Shown: positions 7,256 to 15,645, numbered from the stretch's first letter. The stretch is DNA of 64,000 nucleotides from Arthrobacter_M sp030063245 (GCF_051131705.1 NZ_CP180316.1:3658001-3722000); one strand, 5' to 3'. The notes: generated by a model from the letters alone, not told the origin. Translations and numbers: made by a program.

Positions 7256-8082
7256 GCGTCCGGCCTGAACGACCCTTGGTTCCGCGGGCTTCCTTTGTCC
7301 TGGCTGGGGAAGAGGTCCGCCAGCTGTGGTCGTTCGTGCATGGGGACATCATGGACGGTGGCCTGCGCCGGTATCTGCGCGGCTCGTTGGGGTTGTGTCC
7401 GCGCCATGCCTGGGGCCATGCGGTCGTGGAGATCGAATTGTGGCAGGCCGGGGCCGGGCTGCGGGGAGGGCACCAACCTTTCGATGTTGCCGTCCTCCAC
7501 GAGGACCTTCTGAACCATGTGGCCTCTGAACTGGGGCGCCGGCCCGGAATGTTCCACCGGCATCCGGAAGCCATCCTCAGCCCGGTGAACCCTTGCCGTA
7601 TCTGCAGTGAAATGGACGGACCGGCCACGCCAGGGCTGCGGATGGGCTACGCGAATTCGAACACGGCTGCCCTGACCGATGAGGCCAACCTCCTGGACTA
7701 CACCCGGCGTTGGTGCACCGAAACTCTGGATACCTGGGCGGCCCGGGCCTGCCCGGCCTGCACAGGTGAGGACGCCGACAGCGTCCAAGACTGGTTCACC
7801 GGGTCATTGGCGGACCGGGCACTGTTGTGCCGACGGCACCTGCTGGCATCAGGGAGCCTGAGCGCCGAGCTCCGGACCATGGTGGTTCAACGACTGACGG
7901 AAATCCGCAGACGCCTGCTACGGCTCATCGAGTCCATGACCGATACGGGGGCGCCTGCCACGGCCGGGGACAACGCGTCATGGATTGAGGCCCTGGGCTG
8001 GTTCGCCGGCTGGGGTCTGCCCCTGCACCTGGCACAGACAGGAATCCCGCCCTTTCCACGTCCCACACAAGATCCCCTCTGA
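7252..8082 (+). CDS. Cys/His-rich protein of unknown function in fluoride-controlled operon
   Basis: About 276 residues from GTG 7252, translationally coupled to the short frame before it. It has four Cys/His knots: C49-x2-H52 (LCPRHAWGH), C115-x2-C118 (PCRICSEM), C167-x2-C170 (ACPACTGE) and C193-x2-H196 (LLCRRHLL). This repeated CPxH/CxxC layout suggests one or two bound metal ions, probably zinc, and recalls DUF6062-like proteins, though I cannot confirm that. It is cytoplasmic by sequence. It is controlled by fluoride riboswitch 1 and followed after 11 bases by pyrophosphatase, so a role in fluoride tolerance is inferred. Confidence 0.6.
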   Translation: MSVRPERPLVPRASFVLAGEEVRQLWSFVHGDIMDGGLRRYLRGSLGLCPRHAWGHAVVEIELWQAGAGLRGGHQPFDVAVLHEDLLNHVASELGRRPGMFHRHPEAILSPVNPCRICSEMDGPATPGLRMGYANSNTAALTDEANLLDYTRRWCTETLDTWAARACPACTGEDADSVQDWFTGSLADRALLCRRHLLASGSLSAELRTMVVQRLTEIRRRLLRLIESMTDTGAPATAGDNASWIEALGWFAGWGLPLHLAQTGIPPFPRPTQDPL

Positions 8083-8093
8083 AAGGAAGCACC

Positions 8094-8573
8094 ATGGAAG
8101 AACATTTTGCCGTGATCGAAATCCCCGCCGGCAGCAACAACAAATATGAGATGGACCATGACAGTGGCCGCATTGTCCTGGACCGTGCCCTGTACACGGC
8201 TTTCGGCTACCCGGCCGACTACGGATTCATCGACGGGACCTTGGGCCTGGACGGCGACCCGCTGGACGTTCTGGTCCTGCTGGAGAACCCGGTGCTTCCG
8301 GGCATCGGAATCCGGGTCCGGGCCGTGGGGGTCTTCAACATGGTCGACGAGGCCGGACCGGACTCAAAGATCATTGCCGTGCCCTTTGGCGACCGCCGCT
8401 GGGACGACATCACCGACACCGGCGACGTTCCCGCACCGGTGCGGGAACGGATTGAGCATTTCTTTACCCACTACAAGGAACTGGAACCGGGGAAGTGGGT
8501 GACTGTGCAGGGCTGGGGCGGCCGCGAGGAAGCGGACCGGCTCCTGGCCGAGGCCTATGAAAGGCACAGCTAA
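8094..8573 (+). CDS. ppa: Inorganic pyrophosphatase (family I)
   Basis: 159 residues, the normal length for a bacterial family I enzyme, with the signature DGDPLDVLV at about residues 51-59 and the conserved YPADYGFI just before it. It hydrolyses pyrophosphate using Mg2+ in the cytoplasm. AAGGAAG lies before the ATG. Pyrophosphatase is a classic target of fluoride inhibition. Here it sits 11 bases downstream of the Cys/His-rich gene, under fluoride riboswitch 1, so it is best read as an extra, fluoride-inducible copy and not the housekeeping gene. Confidence 0.95.
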   Translation: MEEHFAVIEIPAGSNNKYEMDHDSGRIVLDRALYTAFGYPADYGFIDGTLGLDGDPLDVLVLLENPVLPGIGIRVRAVGVFNMVDEAGPDSKIIAVPFGDRRWDDITDTGDVPAPVRERIEHFFTHYKELEPGKWVTVQGWGGREEADRLLAEAYERHS

Positions 8574-8647
8574 ACCGGCCCGGAGCCGCCGGTGATAGCA
8601 CGGTCATGGGCTGGCGCCGGGTAGACACGGCACTGTAGGGTCGGTAT

Positions 8648-8730
8648 CGGTGATGGATCCCGCCGGAACTGCCCTGCAGTTCGAACCGCCGCCTGGCTGA
8701 TGGTTCCTACCTTTGCACTTCAAAGGTAGG
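8648..8730 (+). promoter_or_regulatory. Fluoride (crcB-motif) riboswitch 2
   Basis: GGTGATGGATCCCGCC (8649-8664), a small hairpin GAACTGC/GCAGTTC, AACCGCC, and GGCTGATGGTTCCTAC match the crcB aptamer. The 3' end CCTACCTTTG (8706-8715) pairs perfectly with CAAAGGTAGG (8721-8730), which contains the ribosome-binding site of the mutase ATG at 8737. Fluoride binding should hold the CCTAC strand in the aptamer and open translation. Confidence 0.93.
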
Positions 8731-8736
8731 TGGACT

Positions 8737-9492
8737 ATGCCCGGTCTCGGCACTCTGATCCTGCTGCGTCACGGCCAAAGCACCCTCAACGCCCAAGGAC
8801 GGTTTACCGGGCTGCTCGACCCGCCGCTGACGACCCGGGGCCGTGGGGAAGCCCGGCACGCCGCCGAAACCCTCGCCGCCGCCGCATTCATCCCCGAGAT
8901 CATACTTTCCTCCACGATGGCCCGTGCCGTGGAAACGGCAGAGCTGGTCACCGGGTTGCTCACGGCCGGGACGGCGTCGGTCCAAACGGCCTGGGAACTC
9001 AATGAACGCAGCTATGGCTCCCTGACCGGACGGCGAAGAAAAGAACTTCTGGCCGAATTCGGGCCCCAGGTGCTCCATTACTGGCGCCGGTCCCTCTACG
9101 CGGCCCCGCCACCGATGACACCCCGGCAGCTGGCCGCCATCGGCCGCAGCCACGCAGTGGCTGCCATGCCCCCGGGCACCGCCCGCCCCACGGAGTCCCT
9201 GAACGCCGTGGCCACACGGGTCCGGGGACTCTGGCACCAAACCCTCCGGCCCCTCCTGCACGCCGGATCAGAAGTCTTGGTGGTCGGCCACGGCAATTCC
9301 CTGCGTGCCCTGTGCCTGGTCATCGACTCCCTCACCGAGGACGAGGTCGAGGGGTTGAACCTGCCCACCGGGCACCCGTTGGAATACCGCTTCCACCCAG
9401 GATTCGTTCCGTATCCGCGGGCCGGGACCTACCTTGACCCCGGCGCAGCCGCCGACGCCGTGGGCGTACTCGCCGCCGACGGCGGCACGTGA
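8737..9492 (+). CDS. gpmA: Phosphoglycerate mutase, 2,3-bisphosphoglycerate-dependent type
   Basis: 251 residues from ATG 8737 (MPGLGTLILLRHGQSTLN). The histidine phosphatase signature LLRHGQS with the phosphorylated His is at the N-terminus. SSTMARAVETAEL, the YGSLTGRRRKEL region, and the second catalytic His in VVGHGNSLRAL follow. It interconverts 3- and 2-phosphoglycerate, the step before enolase. Controlled by fluoride riboswitch 2 and followed 56 bases later by enolase. This supplies the glycolytic segment that fluoride blocks. Confidence 0.93.
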   Translation: MPGLGTLILLRHGQSTLNAQGRFTGLLDPPLTTRGRGEARHAAETLAAAAFIPEIILSSTMARAVETAELVTGLLTAGTASVQTAWELNERSYGSLTGRRRKELLAEFGPQVLHYWRRSLYAAPPPMTPRQLAAIGRSHAVAAMPPGTARPTESLNAVATRVRGLWHQTLRPLLHAGSEVLVVGHGNSLRALCLVIDSLTEDEVEGLNLPTGHPLEYRFHPGFVPYPRAGTYLDPGAAADAVGVLAADGGT

Positions 9493-9548
9493 ACGGCCAC
9501 ATGCTTTCCAACCTTGACCACCCCTCACCACTGACCGGAGCGACCACC

Positions 9549-10847
9549 ATGAATGAGCTGACCTTCACCGCCGTCCACGCCTTGCAGATCCTCGACTCAC
9601 GCGGCCACCCCACCCTGCGCGTGACCCTGACATCCCGTGACGGCGCCGTGGCAACGGCCTCGGCACCCTCGGGAGCGTCCACCGGCGCCCACGAGGCCAT
9701 CGAATTGCGCGACGGCGGACCGGCGTACGCGGGTCGCGGCGTGGAAAGCGCCGTTGCGGGGATCAACACCGTCATCCGGGAGCTGCTGCTCTCCCGGCCC
9801 TGGCCGAGCCAACGCATCCTGGATGCGGCGTTGTGTGAGCTGGATGGAACGGCGGAGAAGTCCCGGCTGGGGGCCAACGCCGTTGTCGCCGTATCCATGG
9901 CCGCCGCCCGTGCCTTCGCTACCGCCTCCGGGCACCCGCTGCACACCTGGATCGGGCATTCCCTCGGGCGGGCCGAACGGCTGCCCGTCCCGCACTTCAA
10001 CGTCCTCAACGGCGGCGCCCACGCAGCGAACCCGCTCGCCTTCCAGGAATTCATGATCGCCCCAACCGGCGCCCCTACCCTGCCTGAGGCCATCCGGTGG
10101 GGCTCGGAAATCTACCACGCCCTGGGCGCGGCGCTGCGGCACAAGGGCCTCTCCACCGGGCTCGGAGATGAGGGAGGCTACGCCCCGGAAATCTCCCGGC
10201 CCGAAGAGGCCCTTGAGCTGATCACGGCCGCCATCTCCGATGCCGGCTACACCCCGGGGACCGGCGGGGTGTCCATCGCCTTGGACCCGGCCGCGAACTA
10301 CTTCTACCAAGACGGCAGCTACGAGCTGAACGGGCGCTCCTACACACCCACCCAGCTGACCGGGTATTACGAGAAACTGATCTCAGAATATCCGATCCGC
10401 AGCCTGGAGGACCCCCTGGCCGAAGATGACCGGCCGGGGTGGCCGGAGCTGACGGCGGCCCTGGGCCGCCGGGTGCAGGTCGTCGGCGATGACCTGTTCG
10501 TCACCAACCCCGACCGGGTCCGGACAGGCATCGCGGAGGCGGCCGCGAACGCGGTGTTGATCAAACCCAACCAAATCGGCACCGTCACAGAAACCCTGGA
10601 CACCCTTACTGTCGCCGACCGGGGCGGGTTCACCGCCATGGTCTCCCACCGTTCCGGGGAAACAGAGGATACTTTTGTGGCGGACCTGGCCGTCGGCTCC
10701 GGCTGCGGACAGCTCAAGTCCGGGGCCCCGGCCCGGGGGGAACGGGTAGCCAAATACAACCGGCTCCTTGAAATCGCCGACGCCCACCCAGCCATGCCCT
10801 ACGGGCCGGGAACCGGCCCTCAGGAAACGGCCGCCCGTCATGACTGA
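9549..10847 (+). CDS. eno: Enolase, accessory copy in the fluoride island
   Basis: 432 residues from ATG 9549 with GGAG upstream. Enolase landmarks are present: LDSRGHPTLRV at the start, SGASTGAHEAIELRD, the substrate His loop HFNVLNGGAHA, metal ligands in SIALDP, LEDPLAEDD and VGDDLFVTNP, the catalytic Lys region VLIKPNQIGT, and SHRSGETEDTFVADLAVG. Enolase is inhibited by fluoride together with phosphate and Mg2+, which explains its presence beside pyrophosphatase under fluoride riboswitches. The sequence departs from the usual actinobacterial housekeeping form (for example ALQILDSRGHPTLRV), so it is probably a dedicated second copy. It overlaps the next start by 8 bases. Confidence 0.95.
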   Translation: MNELTFTAVHALQILDSRGHPTLRVTLTSRDGAVATASAPSGASTGAHEAIELRDGGPAYAGRGVESAVAGINTVIRELLLSRPWPSQRILDAALCELDGTAEKSRLGANAVVAVSMAAARAFATASGHPLHTWIGHSLGRAERLPVPHFNVLNGGAHAANPLAFQEFMIAPTGAPTLPEAIRWGSEIYHALGAALRHKGLSTGLGDEGGYAPEISRPEEALELITAAISDAGYTPGTGGVSIALDPAANYFYQDGSYELNGRSYTPTQLTGYYEKLISEYPIRSLEDPLAEDDRPGWPELTAALGRRVQVVGDDLFVTNPDRVRTGIAEAAANAVLIKPNQIGTVTETLDTLTVADRGGFTAMVSHRSGETEDTFVADLAVGSGCGQLKSGAPARGERVAKYNRLLEIADAHPAMPYGPGTGPQETAARHD

Positions 10848-11299
10848 GCCAGGACGGCCCCGGGATGCCCACTACCGCATTACCCGCCCCGTGTTGATGG
10901 GTGTCATCCCCGGCCAGCCGCTGGCCGTCGCCCACCGGGCCGCCGAGCTGGCGTACAGCCTGGACGTCGAGCTGGTCTGCGCCTATGTGGATGTCACCAG
11001 CTACCTGGTGGAGGAGGCACCGGACGGCTCGGTCGCCTCCCAACCCATCGACCCGGACGGGGTCGATGACGATCTTGAGGCCATCTCCGCCGGAATCAAG
11101 GACCGTCTCTCCGATCCTGTCCCCGTACGGGATCCCCTGGAGCTACCGGGCCCTGGCCGGGGAGCCCGTCCACGCGCTGGGACGCCTGGCCCACACCCTG
11201 GATGCGTCCATGATCGTCATCGGAACCCACGAACGCGGGCTCGGGCACCGGCTGGAGGAATTTCTCACCGGTTCCCTCGCAGTCCACCTGGCTCACCGG
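10840..11299 (+). pseudogene. Universal stress protein (UspA family), frameshifted and fused by deletion
   Basis: It starts at ATG 10840 inside the end of eno. The first frame (VLMGVIPGQPLAVAHRAAEL to VPVRDPLELPG) and a second frame (WSYRALAGEPVHALGRLAHT, then SMIVIGTHERGLGHRLEEFL, TGSLAVHLAHR) together give an almost complete UspA fold with its nucleotide-binding region. One extra G near 11135 (in GTACGGGATC) causes the frame change. Only the last strand is missing: the sequence passes at about 11288-11299 into a MutS-like P-loop domain. UspA genes are often found with fluoride riboswitch genes. Confidence 0.78.
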
Positions 11300-11861
11300 T
11301 GCCAACGAGGGCGGAAAATCAACGTTCCTGCGCAGCCTCGGCGCCGCCCAGCTGATGATGCAATGCGGCATGTTTGTCTGCGCCGACTACTTCAGCTCGA
11401 GCATCAGCAATGCCATCTACAGCCACTACAAACGCGAGGAAGACGCCGAACTCAACAGCGGCAAACTCGATGAGGAACTCGAGCGCATGAGCACCATCGC
11501 CGACACCATCACCCCCCATTCACTCGTACTCTTCAACGAGTCCTTCTCCGCCACCAACGAACGCGAAGGATCAGCCATCGCCCGGAACATCATCACCGCC
11601 CTGTTGGAGACAAACATACGCATCGTGTTCGTGACCCACTTCTTTGACCTCTCCCACGGCCTCTACACCCAACACCTGCCCAGGGCCCTGTTCCTGCAGG
11701 CGCAACGGGAAGACGACGGCCGACGGACCCACCGAATCGTAGAAGGAGAGCCGGCCTACACCAGCTACGGCGAAGACCTCTATGAGCAGATCTTCAGCAA
11801 GCACCGGCAGGCGTTCCGGCCCCCGCCACGGATGGGTCCTAGAAGCAGTCACCACCGGTGA
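11288..11861 (+). pseudogene. MutS-like ATPase, 5'-truncated (C-terminal ATPase domain only)
   Basis: The frame resumes at WLTGANEGGKSTFLRSLG, a Walker A P-loop of MutS-family ATPases. It continues through LVLFNESFSATNEREGS (the Walker B/signature region in the form seen in the NESF-type MutS relatives) and FVTHFFDLS (switch His). The normal N-terminal domains are absent and no start codon lies before the P-loop, so a deletion joined the uspA end to the middle of this gene. A short shared stretch, CTGGCTCACCGG, lies at the join. About 190 residues remain. Confidence 0.78.
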
Positions 11862-11879
11862 CGGGCCGTCCCGGGCCAA

Positions 11880-13214
11880 TCACTTAACGGTGTCGGTCAT
11901 CCGGCGCGGCGTCAGCGCCGGGGAGGAAAAGACCGCCCCGGCCATCCAGAACGCCGCATACAAAAAGGCCACGGTCGGGGAGAAGACCGCCCACAGGACA
12001 CCGGCCACCACGGTCGCGCCCAGGTCACCAAAGGACTGCACCAGCCCCAACAGCCCGTACCCATTGCCCCTCAACCGGTCCGGCAGCAGTAACGCCACCG
12101 CCGTCTGCTCCGACGTCTCCGCGAAGCCAATCCCGACACCGGCGAGCACAAACCCAGCCAGCAACACCACCCAGCCACCCCCATCGATGGCAAAAAGTAG
12201 ATAGGCGGCCACATACATGGCCGCGCCCAGGGTGAAGACCAGTCGCGGGCTCAGCCGATCGATCAGATGCCCACCGGCCAGGGCCGCGGCCGACGCCGCG
12301 GCGTTGTGGCATGCATACATCAGGATCGCCGCGGTCACTGCCGTCCCGGCGCCCATCCCGCCGGCTTCCAGTACCGTCGTGGCCCGCAGGATCAGCAGCG
12401 TCGCCGCAAGGTTTCCCAGTTCAAAGAACGACACCGGCAGCAGAGCCGTGAACAAGCCGGCCTGACGCAATTCGCCCACATTGAAACTGAGCGTCCGCTT
12501 CCCGGCCGGGGTGGCCACCACCTTGCGGGCCTGCCGTGCGGCCACCACGATGGCCACGGCAGCAAACATGCTCGGGATAAAGGACAACACGATCGCCGTC
12601 CTGATGCCCAGCAGCCCCACCAGGGAAGCCGCCAGCAGCGGGCCCACAATGGCCCCCGCGTTATCACCCGCCCGTTCAATGCCGGCCGCGCGCCCGTACG
12701 CGGTCCGGGGCGTGATCGACACCAGGAGCGTGTCCCGCGCCGGGGACCGCACCCCACGCGACGCCCACGCCAGCGCACGGAACCCGGCGACCTGCCACAC
12801 CGCGGTACAGACCCCGATCAGGGCCGTCGCGATGGCGGTCAGCAGGTATCCGCCCGAGGCGATCTTGGCCCGGCGGGACGGATCATTGGACAGCGGGCCG
12901 CCAGCGAGCTTGCTCAACCCCACCAGGGCATCCGAGACGCCCTCTATCGCGCCCAGCGCGGCCGGGCCGCTGTGCAGGGTCGAACTGAGAAAGGACGGCA
13001 GCAAGGAGGTGACGAGCTCATGGCCCGAATCACTGAAAAAGGAAGCCGCACCCACCCCGAGAATGCCCGGATTGAGCCACTTCCCCGCCCGATCCGGCCC
13101 GGACCCGGAATCTGAGACACCCACTGGACCGGCAGTCCCAGGTACCGGACCAATGCCCTCACCTGCGGCGGTGCGATCATCTGCACCACCGTGGTCCCCA
13201 CTCGTTTCGCCCAT
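11880..13214 (-). CDS. MFS transporter under fluoride riboswitch control
   Basis: 444 residues. The first about 45 are hydrophilic and Gly/Asp-rich, followed by about 12 membrane segments of the major facilitator type with the loop motif GGPLSNDPSRRAK between helices 2 and 3 and RSPARDTLLVSITP later. It starts at ATG 13212-13214 with GGGAG upstream. That ribosome-binding site lies in the hairpin of fluoride riboswitch 3, so the transporter is expected to be made when fluoride is high. No CrcB/Fluc or CLC-F gene occurs in the window, so this protein is the likely exporter of the island. The substrate is inferred, not shown. It converges with the mutS remnant, 18 bases apart. Confidence 0.85.
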   Translation of the reverse strand: MGETSGDHGGADDRTAAGEGIGPVPGTAGPVGVSDSGSGPDRAGKWLNPGILGVGAASFFSDSGHELVTSLLPSFLSSTLHSGPAALGAIEGVSDALVGLSKLAGGPLSNDPSRRAKIASGGYLLTAIATALIGVCTAVWQVAGFRALAWASRGVRSPARDTLLVSITPRTAYGRAAGIERAGDNAGAIVGPLLAASLVGLLGIRTAIVLSFIPSMFAAVAIVVAARQARKVVATPAGKRTLSFNVGELRQAGLFTALLPVSFFELGNLAATLLILRATTVLEAGGMGAGTAVTAAILMYACHNAAASAAALAGGHLIDRLSPRLVFTLGAAMYVAAYLLFAIDGGGWVVLLAGFVLAGVGIGFAETSEQTAVALLLPDRLRGNGYGLLGLVQSFGDLGATVVAGVLWAVFSPTVAFLYAAFWMAGAVFSSPALTPRRMTDTVK

Positions 13215-13220
13215 GGCAAT

Positions 13221-13301
13221 CTCCCACCCGTCGCTCGGGGCAGGAAACCATCAGCCATATTGGCGGTTCGGACCCCAGGGCCCCGGCGGGATCCATCACC
13301 G
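13221..13301 (-). promoter_or_regulatory. Fluoride (crcB-motif) riboswitch 3
   Basis: Read on the minus strand: GGTGATGGATCCCGCC (13300 downward), GGGGCCCTGGGG, GAACCGCC, GGCTGATGGTTTCCTGCCCC. All conserved aptamer blocks are present. CCTGCCC and GGGTGGG then form a seven-pair stem (two G-U pairs) that hides the GGGAG ribosome-binding site of the MFS gene. It shares more of its core with element 1 than with element 2. Confidence 0.92.
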
Positions 13302-13685
13302 TTAGCACGATCGTAACCGAAAGCCGGCCCAGCTGACACGCACCGCAAAAAGCCCCCAGACGCCAACAGATGCTTCCCCTGACCGGCCGTCCAGGGAACA
13401 CGGATCCTCGGACGGGTCGGCGGCACGCTGACCTCCAGCACATTGGTCCGCAATCCGCCGGGGAACCGGCCGTCGTCAGTGCCAAGGCCACAGGGCCCGG
13501 GGTGGCTGTGCCCAGGAATCCCTGCCCCAGCGCAACACATGGCAAGGACACGCCCCACCGCCCCCGTCTGGCCATCGCCGGCGACAGGACCCGGCCTGCG
13601 ACGACACCCACCGCGCGGCCAGGAATCTCCATTCCATGCACCCGCCAACGATGCCCGGGAGCACCGGGGGTGGGCGCGCCACCGG
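13302..13685. other. Intergenic stretch between the CDF-like gene and riboswitch 3
   Basis: It must carry the promoter of the MFS transcript. A minus-strand open frame of about 154 codons (13177-13641) overlaps the riboswitch and has no clear ribosome-binding site. Phrases such as GRAVGVVAGRVLSPAMARRG could be the remains of a membrane protein, but I cannot assign a family. Confidence 0.3.
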
Positions 13686-14291
13686 CTAATGGTGATGGCG
13701 GAAAATGTCCATGGCTTCACGGACGGCGTAGTAGACGATGACCAGGCCCGCCAGCGGATCCGCCCACCGCCACCCCGCCAAATCATTGAGCACGACACCG
13801 GTCAGGACCGCAGTGGCCAGCAACCCGTCGATGAACGTCACCCGCCCTTCGGCCACCAGGACCCGATTGCCCAACGCCTTGCCCGTGCGTGACCTGCCCG
13901 CAGCGAGGGTAAACATGACGACGGCCGTGACAGCAGTCCAGGCAATCCCACCCGGACTCGGTGTCGCACGGTGACCTACGGCCAAGGCAACCCCGGATTG
14001 GACCAACAGGTAGCCTGCCAGGACAAGAAACGCCCCGCCAATCAATTTCAGGGCCCATCTTTGACGCTGTTCGCCGGTGCCCGAGAGTTCCCAGATCACG
14101 ACCAGGCTGGCGCCGATCTCAATCAGGCTGTCCAGGCCGAACCCGGCAAGGGCCACCGACCCGGCCGCAATCGAGGCAACCGCCAGAATAACGACACCAA
14201 TCACGTTCCAGCCCAAAGTGAACCATTCCAGGGCAAATCCGCGCCGCCGCAGCCGATTCGAGTCCACGGCCTGCACATCGTCAAGCACCAT
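13686..14291 (-). CDS. Cation diffusion facilitator-like membrane protein (short form)
   Basis: 201 residues from ATG 14289-14291, with about six membrane segments. GFGLDSLIEIGASLVVIWEL and TFIDGLLATAVLTG, followed by ADPLAGLVIVYYAV, are typical of the transmembrane part of CDF transporters, including the acidic metal-site residues. The cytoplasmic C-terminal domain of full CDF proteins is missing, as in short CDF-like proteins. Its start overlaps the end of the DUF1232 gene by 11 bases, so the two are one transcript. Linkage to the fluoride island suggests ion homeostasis; the ion is unknown. Confidence 0.75.
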   Translation of the reverse strand: MVLDDVQAVDSNRLRRRGFALEWFTLGWNVIGVVILAVASIAAGSVALAGFGLDSLIEIGASLVVIWELSGTGEQRQRWALKLIGGAFLVLAGYLLVQSGVALAVGHRATPSPGGIAWTAVTAVVMFTLAAGRSRTGKALGNRVLVAEGRVTFIDGLLATAVLTGVVLNDLAGWRWADPLAGLVIVYYAVREAMDIFRHHH

Positions 14292-14727
14292 CGCTCTGCC
14301 CCGATTTCGCGGCCGTCGGGCCCAGCCCTGCGAGCCGTTCAATGATCGCCAATCCGGCCGGAGTCCCGGGCCAGTGCTCGCGCAGCGACACCGGCCCAGC
14401 ACTGCGAATCACCGAACGCAATGTGATCGCCACAATGATGACGTCATCTGCGTGACCAATCACCGGCAGGAAGTCCGGGACAAGATCCAGCGGAGACACC
14501 AAGTACACCAGCAGCAGAACAAGCCGGACACGAACACCACGCGGCAGGGACCGGTCAGCGCCCATGCGCCGGATGACGCGCAAAAGATCCGGCAACAGAC
14601 GCAGTGCATCGTTTAGACCCACCGTCTCCGGATGGCGCCGGGCATAAATCCAGATGGCCAACAAAAGAACCAGATAGATGGCGGCCAGACCTGCCAAGAT
14701 CCCGAGCAACGGTTCCCACCACTTCAA
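14281..14727 (-). CDS. YkvA/DUF1232-family membrane protein
   Basis: 148 residues, TTG start at 14725-14727. One N-terminal membrane helix (LLGILAGLAAIYLVLLLAIW) precedes the YkvA/DUF1232 core, recognised by LVLLLVYLVSPLDLVPDFLP and IGHADDVIIVAITLR. The family's biochemical role is unknown. It overlaps the CDF-like gene by 11 bases. The upstream region (14728-14868) has no fluoride aptamer and runs directly into the truncated IS256 copy. Confidence 0.82.
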   Translation of the reverse strand: MKWWEPLLGILAGLAAIYLVLLLAIWIYARRHPETVGLNDALRLLPDLLRVIRRMGADRSLPRGVRVRLVLLLVYLVSPLDLVPDFLPVIGHADDVIIVAITLRSVIRSAGPVSLREHWPGTPAGLAIIERLAGLGPTAAKSGQSDGA

Positions 14728-14868
14728 AGCCCTACTCTCCCGTCCCTGGCATCACCGAGTCGACCGGGGCGTGAAGGACCGCATAGACCCTCTCTGCATA
14801 GCTATCAAACACTGCCGCGCAGCACCGCAGCCTTTCCTCCGAGGCCAGCGCCTGCGGAAGTTCGAGCA

Positions 14869-15626
14869 CGTCCAGAACGTTTCGTTTTCGCTGTCGCCGA
14901 CGTCGAAGCCCAGGACTTCCCGGCGTCCGTCGGCGGCAACCCCGAAGGCGACCACGACCGCCTGGGACACCACACGGTGCCCGACACGGGCCTTGCAGTA
15001 GGTGGCGTCCAGGAACACATACGGGTATTCCATGACCGACAGATCGCGGTCCCTGAACGCGCCGACTTCGTGGTCGAGGGCCTCGCAGATCCGGGAAACT
15101 TCAGACTTGGAGATCCCGGTATCGGCCCCGAGCGCTTTGACCAGATCATCGACCTTGCGGGTGGAGACCCCGTGCAGGTAGGCCTCCATCACCACCGCGT
15201 AAAGAGCCTGGTCCACACGGCGGCGGCGCTCCAGCAAGGCCGGGAAGAACGACCCGTTCCGCAGCTTCGGGATCTTCAGGTTCAGGTCCCCGGCGGTAGT
15301 AGTCAACGTCCTGGGCCGGGACCCGTTGCGCTGGGTGGTAGGCGCCTCGGAGCGCTCGAACGGGGCGGCACCGATGAACGCGGTCGCCTCAGCCTCGATG
15401 AGCTGCTGGTACAGCGTTTCGGTCGCGGCACGGATCCGGTCCGAGACATCGGTGAGCTTCAGTTGTCCGAGGAGATCGAGCAGGGCAGACTGGTCTAGAG
15501 CCATCGTGTGTTTGTGTCCTTTGTGAGTTCTTTGATCGGTACTCACTGACCATCGCACGATGGCTCTTCACGTCGGAAATCCGATGCTCAGAAGCCGGGA
15601 ACTACACCACTCCACGGGACGTAACC
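14869..15626 (-). mobile_element. Truncated IS256-family element (left end and transposase 5' part)
   Basis: It agrees with the first 758 bases of the complete element at 4878-5635, in opposite orientation, including the outer repeat ending GTAACC at 15626. The match stops abruptly at 14869 (after GTTCTGGACG), so the right half and right terminal repeat are gone. The encoded transposase fragment (start 15504, minus) lacks the last third, including the final catalytic Glu region, and is dead. Confidence 0.92.
14870..15504 (-). pseudogene. Truncated IS256 transposase
   Basis: About 212 codons, the same as the N-terminal half of the intact transposase (MALDQSALLDLLGQ to SENETFWT), with both N-terminal DNA-binding parts and the first catalytic Asp only. 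The frame then runs into unrelated sequence. Confidence 0.9.
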
Positions 15627-15645
15627 CTAAAGGAGCGAAAAAACA

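Noticed and set aside
13302..13641. Possible crcB remnant upstream of riboswitch 3
   Set aside because: Only vague membrane-like phrases in one frame; none of the CrcB signature motifs could be lined up.
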